A stretch of 64,000 nucleotides of DNA from Allosphingosinicella vermicomposti (GTDB lineage Bacteria > Pseudomonadota > Alphaproteobacteria > Sphingomonadales > Sphingomonadaceae): positions 372,001 through 436,000 of the forward strand of contig NZ_PXYJ01000002.1 of assembly GCF_003012815.1 (NCBI RefSeq), written 5' to 3'. Below the pieces are notes generated by a model. It saw only the letters and a list, made by a program, of their open reading frames with translations. It was not told where the DNA came from and ran no database searches. A program made the translations under genes and the position numbers. Position 1 is the first letter of the stretch, and each line of letters begins with the position of its first letter. Of the stretch, positions 52,582-61,360 are shown one piece after another.

Positions 52582-52616
52582 CGCAAATTATTGCAAATCT
52601 TTGACATGCTATTCAA
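52582..52616 (-). promoter_or_regulatory. Receptor promoter with overlapping LacI-type operator
   Basis: Minus strand TTGAAT (52616-52611), 18-bp spacer, AATAAT (52592-52587). The operator-like CGCAAATTATTGCAAA (52582-52597) sits on the -10, fitting repression by the LacI protein at 56273-57289. Confidence 0.6.
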
Positions 52617-52715
52617 GCCGCAAATTTTACGGACAATTCCGGCGTGGCTGGAAAGACACAGCTGGGCGAGCAGCATTATTGGATTCACTTGGAAAAATCG
52701 CAGTGCCATGCCCGC

Positions 52716-52753
52716 TTGACGCAGTGAGAAGGCTTCTGCAAATAATTGCAAAG
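52716..52753 (+). promoter_or_regulatory. Alpha-amylase promoter with overlapping LacI-type operator
   Basis: TTGACG (52716-52721) with an AATAAT at 52741-52746 (19-bp spacer) and the site CTGCAAATAATTGCAAAG (52736-52753), whose TGCAA-N4-TTGCA core is a perfect inverted repeat. The rest of the 384-bp receptor/amylase gap has no gene. Confidence 0.6.
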
Positions 52754-52794
52754 AACAAATGGGCCGGTGCAAAACCGGCTGGAGGGGAAAACAT

Positions 52795-54627
52795 ATGCGT
52801 CATCACCGGTCCGCGCGGTTCATCCGCGGCATCATATTTTCGTCGCTGGCAGGCGCCGCGCTGGCCGCCTCCCCCGCTATGGCCCAGGCGCATCTCGACC
52901 GCGCGCCGGAGGATGATTTCATCTATTTCGTGCTGCCGGACCGGTTTGAAAATGGCGATGTAGACAATGACAAAGGCGGCTTGAAAGGCGATCGTCTGAA
53001 AACCGGTTTCGATCCGGCGCATAAGGGTTTCTACCATGGCGGCGATCTGAAAGGCCTGATCGACCGGCTGGATTATCTTTCGGGCCTCGGCATCACCGCG
53101 ATCTGGCTTGGCCCCATCTACAAGAACAAGCCAGTGCAGGGGCAACCGGGCCAGGAATCATCAGGCTATCACGGCTATTGGATCACCGATTTCACGCAGG
53201 TCGACCCGCATTTCGGCGCGCGCGCGGACATGAAGCGGTTCGTTGACGCGGCCCATGCCAAGGGCATCAAAATCTACCTCGACATCATCACCAATCACAC
53301 GGCGGACGTGATCAAATATCGCGAATGCCCGAAGAATGATTGCGCCTATCGCAGCCATGCGGATTACCCCTATTCGGCCAAAGGCGGGGTCGATGGCGCC
53401 CGGATCAATGACGGGTTTGAGGGCGTCGACAAAGCGGGGCAGCGGAGCGGAAATTTCGCGAAGCTGACCGACCCGACTTATGCCTACACCCCCTACGTCC
53501 CGAAGGGCGAGGAGAAGGTGAAGGTTCCCGCCTGGCTCAACGATCCCGCTTTCTATCACAATCGTGGAGACACGACATTCAAGGGCGAAAGCTCCACTTA
53601 CGGCGATTTTGCCGGGCTCGACGATCTGTTCACCGAACATCCGCGCGTGGTGGATGGCTTCATCGAGATTTTCGGCCAGTGGATCGACGATTTCGGAATC
53701 GACGGCTTCCGCATCGATACGGCGCGGCACGTGAACCCGGAATTCTGGCAGGCCTTCGTGCCCGCCATGCAGGCGCGGGCCAAGGCGCGCGGCATTCCGA
53801 ATTTCTACATCTTCGGCGAAGTGTTTGAGCCCGATCCCGGCGCGCTGGCCCGCTTCACGCGGGTGGACGGCTATCCGACGGTTCTCGATTTCGCCTTTCA
53901 GTCGGCGGTGAGCGAGGTTGTCGCCCGCAACGCGCCGACCGAGAAGCTCGCCACCTTGTTCAAGATGGACGCGCTGTATGAAGGCGGCGAGGCGACGGCG
54001 CGGAAATTGCCGACCTTCCTCGGCAATCACGACATGGGCCGGTTCGCGACCTTCGTGCGGCAGGGCAATCCGCAGGCGAGCGAGGAGGAGGTGCTGAAGC
54101 GCTACCTGCTTGGCCATGCCATGCTGATGTTCTCGCGCGGGGTGCCGGTCATTTATTATGGCGACGAGCAGGGTTTCTCCGGCGACGGGCACGATCAGGA
54201 TGCGCGCGAGGACATGTTCCCGAGCCAGGTCGCGGTGTATAATGACAACAAGCTTGTCGGGTCAGCTGCATCCACCGCTGCGTCGAATTTCGACACCGTC
54301 AGCCCCGTCTACCAGGCGATCGCCGGAATGGCCGCGATCCGAAAGGGCGACGCGGCGCTCCGCTCCGGCGAGCAGGTGGTGCGCGCTTATGGCGACACGC
54401 CGGGGCTGTTCGCTTTCTCCCGCAAGGCGCCGTCGGGCGGCGGCGAGACTTTGGTGATATTCAACACGGGCGCGACGCCGGTTTCGGCCAATGTGCAGGT
54501 GGATACGGCCTCGGCCAATTGGACATCGCTGCACGGGTCTTGCGCGCCGGTTTCGACTGCACCTGGGAGCGTCAAGGTGAATGTGGCGCCGTTCGACTAT
54601 CTCGTGTGCAAGGCGAACGGACGGTGA
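52795..54627 (+). CDS. Secreted alpha-amylase family enzyme (GH13)
   Basis: A 610-residue GH13 enzyme. The signal peptide (SSLAGAALAASPAMAQA) ends near residue 32, so the enzyme is periplasmic or outer-membrane associated. The (beta/alpha)8 barrel has all three catalytic acids: nucleophile D308 in GFRIDTARH, acid/base E342 in IFGEVFE and D413 in LGNHDMGRF; DIITNHTAD is conserved region I. C-terminal beta domain from about 520. ATG 52795 follows GGAGGGGAAA. Its stop overlaps the alpha-glucosidase GTG (GTGA). It would cut maltodextrins imported by the divergent receptor. Confidence 0.93.
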   Translation: MRHHRSARFIRGIIFSSLAGAALAASPAMAQAHLDRAPEDDFIYFVLPDRFENGDVDNDKGGLKGDRLKTGFDPAHKGFYHGGDLKGLIDRLDYLSGLGITAIWLGPIYKNKPVQGQPGQESSGYHGYWITDFTQVDPHFGARADMKRFVDAAHAKGIKIYLDIITNHTADVIKYRECPKNDCAYRSHADYPYSAKGGVDGARINDGFEGVDKAGQRSGNFAKLTDPTYAYTPYVPKGEEKVKVPAWLNDPAFYHNRGDTTFKGESSTYGDFAGLDDLFTEHPRVVDGFIEIFGQWIDDFGIDGFRIDTARHVNPEFWQAFVPAMQARAKARGIPNFYIFGEVFEPDPGALARFTRVDGYPTVLDFAFQSAVSEVVARNAPTEKLATLFKMDALYEGGEATARKLPTFLGNHDMGRFATFVRQGNPQASEEEVLKRYLLGHAMLMFSRGVPVIYYGDEQGFSGDGHDQDAREDMFPSQVAVYNDNKLVGSAASTAASNFDTVSPVYQAIAGMAAIRKGDAALRSGEQVVRAYGDTPGLFAFSRKAPSGGGETLVIFNTGATPVSANVQVDTASANWTSLHGSCAPVSTAPGSVKVNVAPFDYLVCKANGR

Positions 54628-56261
54628 GCGAACTGATCTTCGACACGGCACCCGAAGGCCTGACCGGCACCATTGCGGGCAAGGAGCCGTGGTGGAAGGG
54701 CGCGGTCATCTACCAGATCTATCCGCGCAGTTTCGCGGATTCCAACGGTGACGGGGTGGGCGACCTGCCGGGGATCACCGCGCATCTGGACCATGTCGCT
54801 TCGCTGGGCGTGGACGGCATCTGGCTGTCGCCTTTCTTCACATCGCCGATGAAGGATTTCGGCTACGACATCGCGGACTATCGCGACGTCGATCCGATCT
54901 TCGGGACGCTCGCCGATTTCGACGCGCTGCTGGCGCGGGCGCACGAACTGGGCCTCAAGGTCGTGATCGACCAGGTTTATTCGCACACGTCGGATCAGCA
55001 CGCCTGGTTCAAGGAAAGCCGGTCGAGCCGCGATAATCCCAAGGCCGACTGGTATGTGTGGGCCGATGCGAAGCCGGACGGTTCGCCGCCGAACAATTGG
55101 CTCAGTGTCTTCCACGGCCCCTGCTGGACGTGGGACACAAGGCGCGGCCAATATTATCTGCATAATTTCTTGTCGAGCCAGCCGAACCTGCATGTGCATA
55201 ACCGGCAAGTGCAGGAGGCGTTGCTCGAAACCGCGCGCTTCTGGCTGGACCGGGGCGTCGACGGCTTCCGGCTGGATGCGATCAACTTTTCGATGCACGA
55301 TCCGGCTTTGACCGACAATCCGCCGGTGCCGAAGGGCTTCGGGCGCGGCGTGCTGCCCTTCGATTTCCAGCATCATTTCCACAATCAGTCGCATCCCGAC
55401 ATTCCCAAATTCCTGGCGCGGGTGCGGGCGTTGTTGGACACATATGACGGCGACCGCTTCACCGTGGCGGAAGTGGGCGGTGAACAGGCCAATGAGGAAA
55501 TGCGCCTGTATACGCGCGGGCACGATCACCTGCACAGCGCCTATGGCTTCAACTTCCTTTATTCGAAGGGGGTGACGTCCGCCCTCATCCGCGAGACAAT
55601 CGACATGTGGCCGCAGGTTGAGGGCGAGGGCTGGCCGAGCTGGGCTTTTTCCAACCACGATGCGCCGCGCGTCGTTTCGCGCTGGCTTGGCGCACGAGAC
55701 CGAGACGCCTTTGCGCGGCAGGCGATGCTGCTGCTGATGGCGCTACGGGGTAATGTTTTCCTCTATCAGGGCGAAGAGCTTGGCCTGCCGCAGGCCGACG
55801 TGCCGTTCGAACGACTTCAGGATCCCGAAGCCATTGCCAATTGGCCGGAAAGCCAGGGCCGCGATGGTGCACGGACGCCCATGCCGTGGCAGGCGGATGC
55901 GCCGCAGGCCGGTTTCTCGCCGGTCGAGCCATGGTTGCCCGTCGATCCCGCGCATATCCCGCTGGCCGTCGACCGTCAGCAGGCGGATGCGAACAGCCTT
56001 CTCCACTACACCCGGCATTTGATCGCATTGCGGAAGACGCTCCCGGCGCTGCGCTATGGATCGATCGAGCCCGTTGAGGCGGCCGAGCCTGTGTTGGCAT
56101 TCGAACGCGCTTATGCCGACGAACAATTGCTCTGCGTGTTCAACCTCGGCGAAAGCGCGGCAGGATGGACACTGCCCGAAGGCTGGACGATCATGGAGAG
56201 CATTGGCGGGGGCACGGCCACGGCCTTGCCACCCCATTCAGGCTATATCGCCCGCCGCTGA
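54624..56261 (+). CDS. Alpha-glucosidase (GH13, oligo-1,6/alpha-1,4 type)
   Basis: A 545-residue cytoplasmic-type GH13 without signal peptide. It starts with GTG overlapping the amylase stop by 4 bp. Barrel opening WWKGAVIYQIYPRSFADSNGDGVGDLPGI (in parts VIYQIYPRSF, GDGVGDLPGI) is the alpha-glucosidase signature; nucleophile D218 in GFRLDAINF, acid/base E283 in VAEVGGEQ, D346 in FSNHDAPR. It would release glucose from short maltodextrins and isomaltose-type ends. If it is cytoplasmic, di/trisaccharide uptake by the MFS permease is implied. Convergent with the lacI gene, 11 bp apart. Confidence 0.92.
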   Translation: MSELIFDTAPEGLTGTIAGKEPWWKGAVIYQIYPRSFADSNGDGVGDLPGITAHLDHVASLGVDGIWLSPFFTSPMKDFGYDIADYRDVDPIFGTLADFDALLARAHELGLKVVIDQVYSHTSDQHAWFKESRSSRDNPKADWYVWADAKPDGSPPNNWLSVFHGPCWTWDTRRGQYYLHNFLSSQPNLHVHNRQVQEALLETARFWLDRGVDGFRLDAINFSMHDPALTDNPPVPKGFGRGVLPFDFQHHFHNQSHPDIPKFLARVRALLDTYDGDRFTVAEVGGEQANEEMRLYTRGHDHLHSAYGFNFLYSKGVTSALIRETIDMWPQVEGEGWPSWAFSNHDAPRVVSRWLGARDRDAFARQAMLLLMALRGNVFLYQGEELGLPQADVPFERLQDPEAIANWPESQGRDGARTPMPWQADAPQAGFSPVEPWLPVDPAHIPLAVDRQQADANSLLHYTRHLIALRKTLPALRYGSIEPVEAAEPVLAFERAYADEQLLCVFNLGESAAGWTLPEGWTIMESIGGGTATALPPHSGYIARR

Positions 56262-56272
56262 TGACGGGCCGG

Positions 56273-57289
56273 TCAGCCGCCGCAGGATTCCCGCACGATA
56301 AGATCGGTCGGCATGCGTTCGGATCTGATGTCTCCAACGCCGCCGCCATCGAGCAGCTTGGATACGAGCAGGCGTCCGGCGCGCGCGGTATCCTGCATGA
56401 TCGTGGTGAGCGCCGGGCGGCTGTAGCGGGCAAAGGGCACGTCGTCATAACCGACGACGGACACATCCTCCGGAACCGTGCGGCCGTGGTGGAGCAGGGA
56501 TCGGATTGCGCCAAGAGCGATCAGGTCGGATGCCGCGACGACGCCATCGAACGCGATGCCGCGCGCAAGCAGGGAGTCCATCGTCGCTTCACCCGATTCC
56601 ACGGTGAAATGGGCAGGCACCAGCAAGGCCGGGTCGTGGGCGATTCCGGATTGGTCCAACGCTTCGAAATAGCCGCGCAGACGCTGCTGCACTTCCGGCG
56701 CTTCGCTGTCGCCAAGGAAGACAATGCGCCTGCGGCCGAGTCGGGCGAGATGCAGCGTGGCGCGGCGCCCGCCAAGCAAATTGTCGCTGCCAACCGAGCA
56801 ATAAGCCTGATCCGGCAGCTGCGCGCCCCACACGGCAAAACGCCCCTCCGTTTCGGACAGGCGGTTGAAGGCGGCGTGGAGGGAGCTTTGGCCAAGGAAG
56901 ATGACGCCGTCGGCACGGCTGGTGGTCATCGCGGCGAGCAGGTCATCATAGCTGGTCGGCGCGAAATGACTGACGACGAGGTCGCACCCCCTTTCCCGCG
57001 CGGCATCGCCGACGCCAGCGAACAATTCGAGCGTGAAGGGATCGTCGAGTTGCACCTCGCGCGCCTGCGGGCGGGGCACGACAAGCGCGATCGTGCCCGT
57101 CGCGCCGATCGGGCCCGCGGGCATGTGGCGGCGGAAGGGATAATCATGCTCCCGCGCCAACTTCCAGATGAGTTGCTTGGTCCGGTCGTTGACCGATGGA
57201 CTGTCGTTGAGCGCCCGGGACGCGGTGGAGATGGACACGCCCGCCAGCGCCGCTATGTCTTCCAGCCTCGTATTGCGGCGCGCCATCAT
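56273..57289 (-). CDS. LacI-family repressor of the maltodextrin regulon
   Basis: A 338-residue LacI protein: HTH at 8-28 (RLEDIAALAGVSISTASRALN), hinge near 45-60, then a periplasmic-binding-protein-like effector domain (TGTIALVVPRP; GVVAASDLIALGAIRSLLHHGRTVPEDVSVVGYDD in parts). Start ATG 57289; an in-frame TTG further up lacks support. Encoded between the glucosidase and GH97 genes; four GCAAA-type sites in the two divergent promoters around it are its likely operators. The effector is probably maltose or a related oligosaccharide. Confidence 0.9.
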   Translation of the reverse strand: MMARRNTRLEDIAALAGVSISTASRALNDSPSVNDRTKQLIWKLAREHDYPFRRHMPAGPIGATGTIALVVPRPQAREVQLDDPFTLELFAGVGDAARERGCDLVVSHFAPTSYDDLLAAMTTSRADGVIFLGQSSLHAAFNRLSETEGRFAVWGAQLPDQAYCSVGSDNLLGGRRATLHLARLGRRRIVFLGDSEAPEVQQRLRGYFEALDQSGIAHDPALLVPAHFTVESGEATMDSLLARGIAFDGVVAASDLIALGAIRSLLHHGRTVPEDVSVVGYDDVPFARYSRPALTTIMQDTARAGRLLVSKLLDGGGVGDIRSERMPTDLIVRESCGG

Positions 57290-57295
57290 GCAAAT

Positions 57296-57351
57296 TTTGC
57301 TGCAAAGATTTTCATGGGAAGAATTGCGCAGCCTCTGCAAAGATTTTCAAG
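57296..57351. promoter_or_regulatory. lacI/GH97 divergent promoter: tandem operator-like sites
   Basis: CTGCAAAGATTTTCA occurs twice (57300-57314 and 57335-57349), 35 bp apart. Each matches the GCAAA-N3-TT-N-CA pattern of the sites at 52582 and 52736. A TTTGC-T-GCAAA dyad (57296-57306) overlaps the first. Confidence 0.6.
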
Positions 57352-57375
57352 CCCCACAATGATGAAGGACGAGAG

Positions 57376-59403
57376 ATGATCGCACGCCTCCTCACCCTGA
57401 CGGCCGCCTTGCTGTCGACATCCGCGCTGGCGCAGACGCCGGCGAAGGTCAGCTCGCCCGACGGCCGCCTGACCGTGATCGTCGAAACTAGCGGCGAAGG
57501 CCGTCCCGATTATCAGGTGCTGCGCGACGGCAAGCCGGTGATCGGCCAGTCGCGCCTTGGCTTCCTTCTCACCGACGCGACGAAGCTGGAGCGCTATTTC
57601 ACGATCAGCGACGTCCAGATCCGCGCGGCCGACACGACCTGGGAGCAACCCTGGGGCGAAAGCCGCTATGTGCGTGACCATCACAATGAAATGCGCGTGC
57701 GCCTGACCGAGGGCGGGGAATTGAAGCGGCAGCTCGACGTCGTCTTCCGCGTCTATAACGATGCCGTTGGCTTCCGATACGAATTTCCCGATCAGCCGCA
57801 GTTGAGGCAGGTGAACATCTCCGAAGAGCTGACCGAGTTCAACGTCGCCGAACCGGGCACGGCCTGGTGGATCCCGGCGGGCGAGTGGAATCGCTACGAA
57901 TATCTCTACAACAAGACCCCGCTCGCCGAGGTGAGCCAGGCACATACGCCGATCACGGTGAAGACCGATAGCGGCCTGCACATCGCTTTCCACGAAGCAG
58001 CGCTCGTCGATTATTCCAGCATGTGGCTACGCCGTGTCGAGGGGCGAAGGCTGAAGGCGGAATTGTCACCGGGATCGGGCGGCCCGAAGGTGTCGCGCAC
58101 CGCGCCCTTCAATACGCCGTGGCGCACCATCCAAATCGCGGCGGATGCGCCCGCGCTTTATCAATCCTCCAACGTGATCCTGAACCTCAACGAGCCGAAC
58201 AAGCTTGGCGACGTCAGCTGGTTCAAGCCGCACAAATATGTCGGCGTCTGGTGGGGAATGCATCTCGACACTGAAAGCTGGGGTTCGGGCCCGAAGCACG
58301 GCGCGACGACGGCGAACACCAAGAAATATATCGATTTCGCCGCGAAGAACGGCTTTCGCGGCGTGCTGGTGGAAGGTTGGAACGAAGGCTGGGACGGCGA
58401 CTGGTATAATAATGGCGCGGTCTTCAGCTTCACCAAGCCCTATCCCGATTTCGACATCGAATGGCTGACCAATTACGCCCGCAAGAAGGGCGTGCGGCTG
58501 ATCGGCCACCACGAAACGTCCGGCCACGTTGCCAATTACGAAAGCCAGCTCGGCGCCGCATTCGATCTCTATCAGAAGCTCGGCATCGATGCGGTGAAGA
58601 CGGGCTACGTTGCGGACGCGGGCGGGATCAAGGCACCGAATGCCGACGGCACGACGCGGCAGGAATGGCATGACGGCCAGTTCATGTCGAACCACCATCT
58701 GCGGGTCGTGACCGAAGCCGCCAAGCGCCATATCGCGGTCAATCCGCATGAACCGATCAAGGATACCGGCCTTCGCCGCACTTATCCGAACTGGGTGTCA
58801 CGCGAAGGCGCGCGCGGCATGGAATATAATGCCTGGGGCGCGCCGCCCAATCCGCCTGAGCATGAGGCGGAACTGGTCTTCACCCGGATGCTGTCGGGCC
58901 CGTTCGATTTCACGCCGGGCGTGCTGAGCCTTGAAGGGCGCGGCGGCCTTCCGCTTGAATCGACGGTCGCCAAGCAGCTGGCCAATTATGTCGTGCTCTA
59001 CAGCCCGATCCAGATGGTCGCCGACCTTCCGGAAAATTATGCGAAGAACATGAAGCCGTTTCAGTTCATCAAGGACGTGCCGACCGACTGGGCGGAAACC
59101 AAAGTGCTGAATGGCGAGATCGGCGACTATGTCACCATTGCTCGCAAGGATCGCAACAGCGAGAATTGGTATCTCGGTGCAGTGTCGGATGAGCAAGCGC
59201 GGACGCTTTCGGCTTCCCTCTCCTTCCTGACGCCCGGCAAGCGTTATCGCGCCGAAATTTATCGTGACGGGCCGGATGCGGACTGGAAGACGAACGGCAA
59301 GAGCATCGTCATCGAGAAGAAGAACGTGACGAGCGCGGATACGTTGACGCTGAACCTTGCGCCGGGCGGCGGTCAGGCGATCCGGTTCGTGGCTTTGCGT
59401 TAG
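57376..59403 (+). CDS. GH97 family alpha-glucosidase (SusB-like)
   Basis: A 675-residue secreted glycoside hydrolase. Signal peptide MIARLLTLTAALLSTSALAQ, then the GH97 N-terminal beta-supersandwich (about 25-270: SPDGRLTVIVETSGEGRPDYQVLRDG in parts), the (beta/alpha)8 barrel (about 290-560: GMHLDTESWGSGPKHGATTANTKKYIDFAA in parts; VEGWNEGWDGDW; KTGYVADAGG; NPHEPIKDTG) and a C-terminal beta domain. Motifs HEPIK and PPEHEAEL carry acids of the kind used by SusB for catalysis and Ca2+ binding. Divergent from lacI with 86 bp and two operator-like sites. It would hydrolyse maltodextrins in the periplasm; GH97 also has alpha-galactosidases, so specificity is inferred from context. Confidence 0.9.
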   Translation: MIARLLTLTAALLSTSALAQTPAKVSSPDGRLTVIVETSGEGRPDYQVLRDGKPVIGQSRLGFLLTDATKLERYFTISDVQIRAADTTWEQPWGESRYVRDHHNEMRVRLTEGGELKRQLDVVFRVYNDAVGFRYEFPDQPQLRQVNISEELTEFNVAEPGTAWWIPAGEWNRYEYLYNKTPLAEVSQAHTPITVKTDSGLHIAFHEAALVDYSSMWLRRVEGRRLKAELSPGSGGPKVSRTAPFNTPWRTIQIAADAPALYQSSNVILNLNEPNKLGDVSWFKPHKYVGVWWGMHLDTESWGSGPKHGATTANTKKYIDFAAKNGFRGVLVEGWNEGWDGDWYNNGAVFSFTKPYPDFDIEWLTNYARKKGVRLIGHHETSGHVANYESQLGAAFDLYQKLGIDAVKTGYVADAGGIKAPNADGTTRQEWHDGQFMSNHHLRVVTEAAKRHIAVNPHEPIKDTGLRRTYPNWVSREGARGMEYNAWGAPPNPPEHEAELVFTRMLSGPFDFTPGVLSLEGRGGLPLESTVAKQLANYVVLYSPIQMVADLPENYAKNMKPFQFIKDVPTDWAETKVLNGEIGDYVTIARKDRNSENWYLGAVSDEQARTLSASLSFLTPGKRYRAEIYRDGPDADWKTNGKSIVIEKKNVTSADTLTLNLAPGGGQAIRFVALR

Positions 59404-59411
59404 TAAAAAGA

Positions 59412-59602
59412 CTCCTCTCCTTGATGAGGGAGGGTCGGGGAGGGGCGATGCCGGGGCTCAGTGACTGTCTCGACCATCACCCCCACCCTGCCCTCCCCCA
59501 TCAAAGGGGGAGGGCTTCATCGCCTCGCCATTGCGAGCGAAGCGAAGCAATCCAGTGGCTTGTGGCCAGATGGATTGCTTCCTCGCTTCGCTCCTCGCAA
59601 TG
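59412..59602. repeat. Two adjacent palindromic repeats between GH97 gene and zwf
   Basis: 59412-59516: CTCCTCTCCTTGATGAGGG.. faces CCCTCCCCCATCAAAGGGGG.., of the GGGGAGGG type. 59529-59602: CATTGCGAGCGAAGCG..CAATCCA faces TGGATTG..CGCTCCTCGCAATG. These fill the 333-bp gap; the last 130 bp hold no recognisable gene. Confidence 0.8.
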
Positions 59603-59736
59603 ACGAGAGGGGTTTGGGGCTGGACAGACGGCCCAGAGCGGTTAAGCCCGCTGTGACCCGGAATGACAGATAAGAGGATGCAGGACGGGGCCCGGGGCGA
59701 ATGATCTCGATTTCCTGTCAGGGAAGGATGTGACGC

Positions 59737-61197
59737 GTGCCCACGAACAGTGCCGAAACGCTTTTGCTCTTCGGAGCGACGGGCGATCTCGCGCAACGCA
59801 TGCTGCTGCCCTCGCTCTACGGCCTCGACGCCGACGGCCTGCTGCCGCCCGCCCTCCGCATCGTCGCGACCGCGCGGAGCGAGATGGATACGGACGGCTT
59901 TCGCGCGGCGGCGAATGAGGCGCTGAAGCGCTTTGTCGATGCGGACTATCTGAAGGAAGACGCGGTCGCCCGCTTCCTCGGCCGCCTTACCTATGTCGTC
60001 GTCGATGCGTCGGATATCTCGCAATATGGCAAGCTAAGCGAAGCGGTGGGTTCGACCGCGAAGGGCCTCGCCATCTTCCTGTCCACCGCCCCATCTCTGT
60101 TCAAGGCGACCATCGCGGGCCTTCAGCAAGCGGGGCTTGCGGGCGACAATGTCCGCCTTGCGCTCGAAAAGCCGCTTGGCACCGATCTCCCTTCTAGCCG
60201 CGACATCAACGATGCGGTCGCCGCGGTTTTCCCGGAAGAGCGCACGTTCCGTATCGACCATTATCTCGGCAAGGAAACGGTGCAGAACCTCCTTGCCCTG
60301 CGCTTCGGCAATGCCTTGTTCGAGCCTTTGTGGAATGCGAGCCATATCGACCATGTCCAGATCACCGTCGCGGAAACGGTGGGGCTGGAAGGCCGCGTCG
60401 GCTTCTATGACGGCACCGGCGCGCTCCGCGACATGGTGCAGAACCATATGCTCCAATTGCTCGCCCTCGTCGCGATGGAGCCGCCCAACGAATTCAGCGC
60501 CACCGAAGTCCGCGACGAGAAGGTGAAGGTGCTGCGCGCGCTTCGCCGGATCGACGGTGCGAGCGTCGAGGCGAACAGCGTCACCGGCCAATATCAGGCG
60601 GGCGCGATCGACGGCGCCGGGGTTCCGGCTTATGCTGACGAGCTCGGCCAGCCGTCGGGCACCGAGACCTTCGTGGCGCTGAAGGCCCATGTCGACAATT
60701 GGCGGTGGAAGGGCGTTCCCTTTTACCTGCGCACCGGCAAGCGCCTCCCGCAGCGCCAGTCGATGATCGTCATCCAGTTCAAGCCGGTGCCGCATTCCAT
60801 CTTCGCGTCGAAGGGCGCGGCATTGAAGGCCAACAAGCTCATCATCAACCTGCAGCCGCAGGAGAATATCCGCCTGCTCACCATGGCGAAGCAGCCGGGG
60901 CTGGATCGTCAGGGCATTCGCCTGCGCGAAGTGCCGCTGGACCTTGGCATGGCCAACGCCTTTGCCGACACGCGGCGGCGCATTGCTTACGAGCGGCTGC
61001 TGCTTGACCTCATCGAGGGCGACCCCACTTTGTTCGTAAGGCGGGACGAGGTCGAAGCGCAGTGGGAATGGATCGACGCGATCCGCACCGGCTGGGCGGC
61101 CAAGTCGGTAAGCCCCAAATCCTATGCGGCCGGCACTTGGGGGCCGAACGCCGCCATCGCGCTCACCGAGCGTGACGGAGTGAGTTGGCATGAGTAA
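59737..61197 (+). CDS. zwf: Glucose-6-phosphate 1-dehydrogenase
   Basis: A 486-residue NAD(P)-dependent enzyme that oxidises glucose-6-phosphate to 6-phosphogluconolactone, first step of the Entner-Doudoroff path. Rossmann motif LFGATGDLAQRMLLPSL (11-27); substrate and catalytic segment RIDHYLGKE (172-180, with H175 and K179); EKPLG near 144. Start GTG 59737 (AAGGA upstream). Full length for the family. The last codons and stop (ATGAGTAA) recur exactly at the edd start 167 bp later, flanking a palindromic insertion. Followed by edd and glk; no pgl is present here. Confidence 0.96.
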   Translation: MPTNSAETLLLFGATGDLAQRMLLPSLYGLDADGLLPPALRIVATARSEMDTDGFRAAANEALKRFVDADYLKEDAVARFLGRLTYVVVDASDISQYGKLSEAVGSTAKGLAIFLSTAPSLFKATIAGLQQAGLAGDNVRLALEKPLGTDLPSSRDINDAVAAVFPEERTFRIDHYLGKETVQNLLALRFGNALFEPLWNASHIDHVQITVAETVGLEGRVGFYDGTGALRDMVQNHMLQLLALVAMEPPNEFSATEVRDEKVKVLRALRRIDGASVEANSVTGQYQAGAIDGAGVPAYADELGQPSGTETFVALKAHVDNWRWKGVPFYLRTGKRLPQRQSMIVIQFKPVPHSIFASKGAALKANKLIINLQPQENIRLLTMAKQPGLDRQGIRLREVPLDLGMANAFADTRRRIAYERLLLDLIEGDPTLFVRRDEVEAQWEWIDAIRTGWAAKSVSPKSYAAGTWGPNAAIALTERDGVSWHE

Positions 61198-61360
61198 ACG
61201 CGCAGGACACCTCTCTCGTTCGTCTCGAGCGAAGTCGAGAGGCGTTCGTGAGGAGATCGTGCCAGCGCCCCTCGACTTCACGCGACGCGTGAAGTTTATC
61301 CTGAGCGCCTGCCTTGCAGGCAGTCGAAGGGCTCGGGACGAACGAGATTTGAGATTATGA
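61190..61360 (+). CDS. Micro-ORF through the zwf-edd palindrome
   Basis: A 56-codon frame that starts in the ATGAGTAA of the zwf end (8-bp overlap) and whose TGA overlaps the edd ATG (ATGA). Its product is Arg/Ser-rich ([19 protein letters not shown]...) and is just the translated palindrome, so it is not expected to be a functional protein. Its interest is that it keeps translation open from zwf into edd. Confidence 0.3.
   Translation: MSKRAGHLSRSSRAKSRGVREEIVPAPLDFTRRVKFILSACLAGSRRARDERDLRL
61215..61346. repeat. CGTTCGTGC-type palindrome between zwf and edd
   Basis: CTCGTTCGTCTCGAGC (61215-61230) faces GCTCGGGACGAACGAG (61331-61346), 15 of 16 complementary. Inside is the perfect palindrome CTTCACGCG-A-CGCGTGAAG (61276-61294) and a GCCTGC/GCAGGC stem. 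Direct repeats ATGAGTAA lie at 61190-61197 and 61357-61364. Confidence 0.8.
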
